From contig WBVU01000009.1 in NCBI GenBank assembly GCA_009192285.1, positions 2,232,001-2,296,000 of the forward strand: 64,000 nt of DNA. The letters are read 5' to 3'. The position numbers and the translations under genes are program-made. Positions 60,046 to 64,000 of the stretch are shown piece by piece (position 1 is the first letter of the stretch; each line of letters begins with the position of its first letter). The notes below the pieces were generated by a model that saw nothing but the letters and a program-made list of their open reading frames with translations, made no database searches and was not told the origin of the DNA. Origin of the DNA: Morchella semilibera (taxonomy: Eukaryota; Ascomycota; Pezizomycetes; Pezizales; Morchellaceae).

Positions 60046-61160
60046 TGATGTGTCTATTATACGATCTTTAATATTCATCACTTTTGGATGAATGTCTGCC
60101 TGACTTACTATGCTCCGTTTCATTGCCCCCCTCAATCCGAATATTGAACCTAAATAACCAGCCTTCATCTGTCTCCAACGTGATTACAACATCTCCCGCG
60201 ATTCGTCTGATCGAGCCACATGATGTCAATCTACTGGTGTTGCGTATCGGGTATTCGTGATTTGTTGTCATTCTCAAAGCACAATTGATACGCACCTCTG
60301 ATCATGAAGATGTTTACCGGGTTTGAGCGTGGTTGCAGTGGTACATGTTTGTTATGTATATGGGTCGATGTATATAGGGCGTAGGCATTTATCGTGGATC
60401 GCTGACGGGTGCCGTGGGGTTGTGTTACTTCAATAAGGTGGTGTTCATGCGAGCTGAAGTAGATAGTTGAGGAGGGGATGAAAAGGGGGTTCAGTCGGAA
60501 GGTTTTTAGGAGAGGAGCTGACTGACTGAATAATACTTGAGCCGTGTGAGAAGAAAAACAGCACCTCCGCTTTTCCCCACCTCGTTGAAATCGAGAAAGA
60601 AAGCAGCGGCCCACATCGGAAAAATAAAGTAAAAATGTCCGGCGGCATGCATTGATGGGAACCATCTGTTTCCGTTTGCTCTACAAGAATCTACCAACAT
60701 TGTACCTGCACGGGAGTGAGAGTGCCAAAGGAGGGTCCATCGTCTATTGATAAGATTGTTGGCGAAGAAGAAACTTGCGATGAATAACGAATTGTACTAG
60801 CCAGAAGAATGTTTGCCCATTCCCAAAATGGCCATATAGTCCGTTATTGCCCGTCACAGCCAATCACTCTGTCCATTCTTATCGTTCAAGGTTGGGGGGG
60901 GTCGAGTATACATACCGTAGTAGAGATCGTGATGATTGAATTGTAATTAGAGGAGAACGTCTGGCCTCTAACTAGATTTTTGTTTAGGCCAGCTAGCAGG
61001 CCAGCTAGATTGTTTGACTACAGTTGTGACATACGTAACCAATATTGCTACGTGTGCGATGTGACAGTATGTACTCAGTCTACATGTACGGTTATCATTT
61101 CCCACCCAGCGTTTGCCGTAACCTTATTCCCCAGCCAATAAGGCCTCGAGCAACCTGAGA

Positions 61161-61188
61161 GGGAGGGAGGGAGGGATGGGGGGGAGGG
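61161..61188 (+). other. G-quadruplex-type sequence
   Basis: Six G-runs of three or more, mostly separated by a single A, satisfy the four-run quadruplex pattern several times over. Confidence 0.6.
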
Positions 61189-62100
61189 TTCGTACAAGGT
61201 ACATGTACCCCAGTTGGTCTGATTATATATTTCGGGGTACTAAACATACCTATTCGTCAAGAGTTTTGGATAACCAGTTCCCGAATTCGAAATTTATTTT
61301 GGTAGAGTATAAGTGTCTGACCTATCATAACTGTCAGATATACCCGAGTAGCCATGGTGTACATATCTCTGGCTCAATCCACTACCATGGTGCTTTTTCT
61401 AGTAGCACTGAACATGCAATTCCCTAATGCAATTTACTTCAGCCTCCAACCGAGCCCATGAAAGTGAAATCAGGTTGCTTAGGTATAATAAAGCCACCTT
61501 CCCTCTAGTTTCTGCTTCCCTTCGGGCAAACAAGCAAACTTTCCAGAGATAAACCAGGATATTATATCAGAGACGTTATAATAAACATCTACAGCTACGG
61601 CCACACGAGCACATAAAGACTTAGTAATTAACCAGGGCATTGTGACAGGAAAGAGAAGTACCTTTACCGTGTGGGCATGCATGGGAGGACCTCGCGTACC
61701 ATTCCATTGAAATCCACGAGATTTATCGGCGTCGATATACGATGTTCTGAAGTGATGGAGACTGTGCGTGGAGATGGATATAGAGTGTATATCTAGCTAA
61801 TAGGAGATGAATACAAGGACAGAGAACAAAAAAAAAAAATGAGCCTCGCCGCAAAGTAAATGTATTTTGCTGATCGCCATAGCGCCGCCTACCCCGCTAA
61901 TACATAATACATACATGTAGTACTAGCTTAATTCATATGCCTGCCACTACATGTAGCTAATAGTGCCCGAGTTAATTTCTCGCCCAAATACTTTAATTTC
62001 TTGCTGGCTTTAATGTCTGGCGATCTATGTATGTTTGTTTGATTACCAAGCATAGCTATAGATTTTGATGCATTAATGGCTACATTTTCAAGTTTGCACA

Positions 62101-62229
62101 TACTCGCGTACAGGAATAAGAACCAGAAAATGCAAGTGACAATACAGGGATTATTTGTATGGAGCGGCGGAGCTCTGCCATACAAATAACCCTATTGCAT
62201 TTTCTGGTTCTTTCCCCTACCCCCGAGTA
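62101..62229. repeat. TACTC...GAGTA long fold-back element
   Basis: Imperfect arms of 50-60 bp. Both arms contain AGAACCAGAAAATGCAA and TTATTTGTATGG when read inward, and the loop is about 15 bases. The ends TACTC and GAGTA match those of the elements at 48183 and 49480, so the three may belong to one superfamily, although the interiors differ. Confidence 0.75.
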
Positions 62230-62412
62230 CATCCATCACCTTAAGCTTTAATCCTCAGTTGATCTCTTCAAGCCCTCATAGAAACACTCCCTGAAAAATC
62301 CGTGCCTTCATATTTATATATATATTTACAAATTACTAGAAACAGTCGAAACAGCTAACACCACTTGTCATAAAGAGAATAGAGCAACAAATCTGTCCTA
62401 AAAGCCTACGCA

Positions 62413-62769
62413 ATGATCATGAATTCGTACTTCTGCATCTACACCCGTTCCGCGCTCAACTCCCTCCTAGACATCCTACATTTCATCATCACTCTACTCC
62501 TCCTTCTCATTGGCAAAGTGCATATCAAACTTTTCAAATACTATCAACGCACCTGCTCCTCGGGCTCCAGTGCGCCTAGACATCACATAGCTCAAGCCGG
62601 GGGGGATTATGAAGGGTACAATATATCTGAGTGGTTGATAAACGTTGATAGTACGCCTCCGTTAAGTGATATGTCGCTGGAGTTTGATGGTTGTCATGGC
62701 TGCTATTCGGAGTCGGCTGATTGTAGGTGCTTTACGCCGTCGTTGGTTGGGCTGTCAGATCTAGATTAG
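62413..62769 (+). CDS. Hypothetical small membrane protein
   Basis: 118 codons; a second ATG follows at codon 3. A hydrophobic segment at about residues 15-33 (LLDILHFIITLLLLLIGKV) is probably one membrane helix. After it come a basic patch (HIKLFKYYQR) and an acidic tail with five cysteines (CHGCY, CRC). I recognise no family. TATA-rich sequence lies about 100 bp upstream and a fold-back element ends 184 bp upstream. It is convergent with the ankyrin gene. It could be a real short gene or a chance ORF. Confidence 0.4.
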   Translation: MIMNSYFCIYTRSALNSLLDILHFIITLLLLLIGKVHIKLFKYYQRTCSSGSSAPRHHIAQAGGDYEGYNISEWLINVDSTPPLSDMSLEFDGCHGCYSESADCRCFTPSLVGLSDLD

Positions 62770-63181
62770 GGGAGTTGAAGATCCGTGGTGGCATGCCTGC
62801 CACCCGTTTGATATTGATCATTGCTTTTTGGATCGGCTGTGGACTACCGCACTAAGATGCCGGTTTCAGAAAGGCTTAAGAGAGACAGAATTATGAATTA
62901 CCCCGACCGGCCAGTCTATCGGCGGTGTAGTGACTAGATAGTAATAGTAGTAATAAAAAAACTAAAAACTTTTCTTTATACAGAAAACATGACCAATCAA
63001 ACAAAAGAAGAATAGCTTAAGATGGGGGATATGCACACATTCCATGCCCCAGGCCCAATCGAAACTCACTCCATGGGCCATGACCCAGCACCAACCTCAC
63101 CACTGGGATATAGACCTGCACCTGTCATCTTTCTATACGAAAAAGCATACCACACATATAACCGTCAAATAAGACACCGAG
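62770..63181. other. Intergenic, nothing seen
   Basis: Spacer between the 3' ends of the small membrane protein and the ankyrin gene. A short plus-strand ORF overlapping the ankyrin 3' end has no features. Confidence 0.5.
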
Positions 63182-64000
63182 TTAATATTGCGAGATATCG
63201 CGCCATTCCAGCAATATCCTAACGATATTCTCGAGTTTCGATGCTGCCGCATCACCCAACACCGTATCTCCCCGAACATCACAATGCCCCGTATCGGCGC
63301 CCCTCTCCAAAAGCAGCCTTACAGTCCCCTCATGGCTGCCCTTGACAGCTAGTGCAAGAGGCGTCCTCTTCTTTTTTGATTCCACAGCGTTAATATCCGC
63401 GCCATAATCTAGTAGTAGTCTCGCAATATCGGTATATCCTCCCACTGCTGCTACATGAAGCGCTGTGCGTTTATCATTGGACCGAGCTAATACATCTGCT
63501 TCCCTTTCCAGAAGAAGGGTGACCATTGTCTTATTTCCCATCTGTGACGCGTAATGAAGTGCCGTCATTCCATAACTATCTTTGGCGGTGATGTCGGCAT
63601 TCCGATCAAGGAGGAAGGTGGTCCATTGTTCATCCAGGAAAGGGGCCGGTTTTAGGGCGGTAAGATGAAGGACTGTTTGATACATTGCCGCTTGGGATTT
63701 TGGCTCTAATCGGCGTGGGGGTATTGTGAGGGCGTTTATGTCGAGATGGTACTCCAACAACATAGCCATGATTTGAATATCCCCTTGCGATGCTGCCCGA
63801 TGGAGTGGGGTCTTTCCACTGAAGTCTACAATTGTTAGATCGGTACCAGCATCAATGAGTATCTTGACTATTGCAGCACTCTTGCTACCGGCTGCGAAGT
63901 GGAGGGCAGTCTCTTGCTCGTGCGTGTAGGCGTTAACGTATGCGCCTTCTTCAAGGAGTAGCTTCACCAGAGATTCGCGTGGATTATGCCCACGGATAGC
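63182..64000 (-). CDS. Ankyrin-repeat protein, C-terminal part (gene continues past the window)
   Basis: The minus-strand frame is open from the window edge to the stop at 63182, giving 272 residues of the C-terminus. Seven or more ankyrin repeats are visible, with TALHFAA, TPLHRAA, TALHYAS and TALHVAA helices and LLLxxGADI-type turns. One repeat carries an insertion of about 15 residues (IPPRRLEPKSQAA). The final repeat is degenerate and the protein ends shortly after it. Ankyrin arrays mediate protein binding. In fungi, C-terminal arrays like this often belong to STAND/NLR proteins, but the N-terminal domains lie outside the window, so this remains open. Confidence 0.92.
   Translation of the reverse strand, partial: AIRGHNPRESLVKLLLEEGAYVNAYTHEQETALHFAAGSKSAAIVKILIDAGTDLTIVDFSGKTPLHRAASQGDIQIMAMLLEYHLDINALTIPPRRLEPKSQAAMYQTVLHLTALKPAPFLDEQWTTFLLDRNADITAKDSYGMTALHYASQMGNKTMVTLLLEREADVLARSNDKRTALHVAAVGGYTDIARLLLDYGADINAVESKKKRTPLALAVKGSHEGTVRLLLERGADTGHCDVRGDTVLGDAAASKLENIVRILLEWRDISQY

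Larger units (their letters stand above)
60046..62412. other. Intergenic with G-rich run and fold-back element
   Basis: Two minus-strand ORFs (60068-60295 and 60231-60665) have plausible composition but no family match. Present are a quadruplex-type G-run at 61161-61188, TACATGTA at 61081, 61200, 61912 and 61948, and a 129-bp fold-back element at 62101-62229. Confidence 0.45.

Overview
The window looks like nuclear DNA from a filamentous ascomycete, probably Pezizomycotina. The evidence is the spliced PAB1 and HUL5 orthologues, a mitochondrial uS7, a fungal P450, a GH43 arabinanase, a fungal STAND N-terminal domain, and introns of mostly 44-90 nt with GTRNGT donors, CTAAC/CTGAC-type branch points and YAG acceptors. 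I cannot name the genus. Gene density is low: about fifteen genes in 64 kb, separated by AT-rich spacers of up to 8 kb. These spacers hold decayed inverted-repeat elements and an unusually abundant palindrome, TACATGTA.

Layout, left to right. 0-6 kb: a C2H2 zinc-finger gene, a decayed second copy of its finger exon, and a secreted GH43 arabinanase (minus). 9.9-15.6 kb: a degenerate UPF1-like SF1 helicase and a stand-alone HeLo-like STAND N-terminal domain protein. 17.7-18.4 kb: a small secreted cysteine-rich protein resembling beta/gamma-crystallins. 19.8-25.5 kb: HUL5 (minus) divergent from the mitochondrial ribosomal protein gene RSM7 (plus). 28.5-30.9 kb: PAB1 with an A-rich leader. 33.7-35.0 kb: a makorin-like CCCH/RING protein. 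35.9-38.4 kb: a spliced orphan with a protease-like tail that lacks the expected serine. 41.7-42.1 kb: a small dsRNA-binding-like protein (minus). 50.2-55.5 kb: three minus-strand small proteins sharing a MC-x8/9-CGH-x11-C-xn-CxxC signature. 58.4-60.0 kb: a complete four-exon cytochrome P450. 62.4-64.0 kb: a small membrane protein facing a partial ankyrin-repeat protein that runs off the window.

Housekeeping genes (PAB1, HUL5, RSM7, makorin) fill the middle. The flanks carry accessory functions: plant cell-wall degradation, secretion, oxidative metabolism and STAND-type recognition or cell-death modules. I see no biosynthetic cluster around the P450, and no rRNA, convincing tRNA or CRISPR array.

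All exon structures are hand-built from ORFs, splice consensus and remembered family motifs. Reading frames were checked by arithmetic, but no alignment was run. The most unusual signals are the CGH-signature protein trio, the TACATGTA palindrome (41 copies by hand count, none in a called exon), and a family of TACTC...GAGTA fold-back elements.
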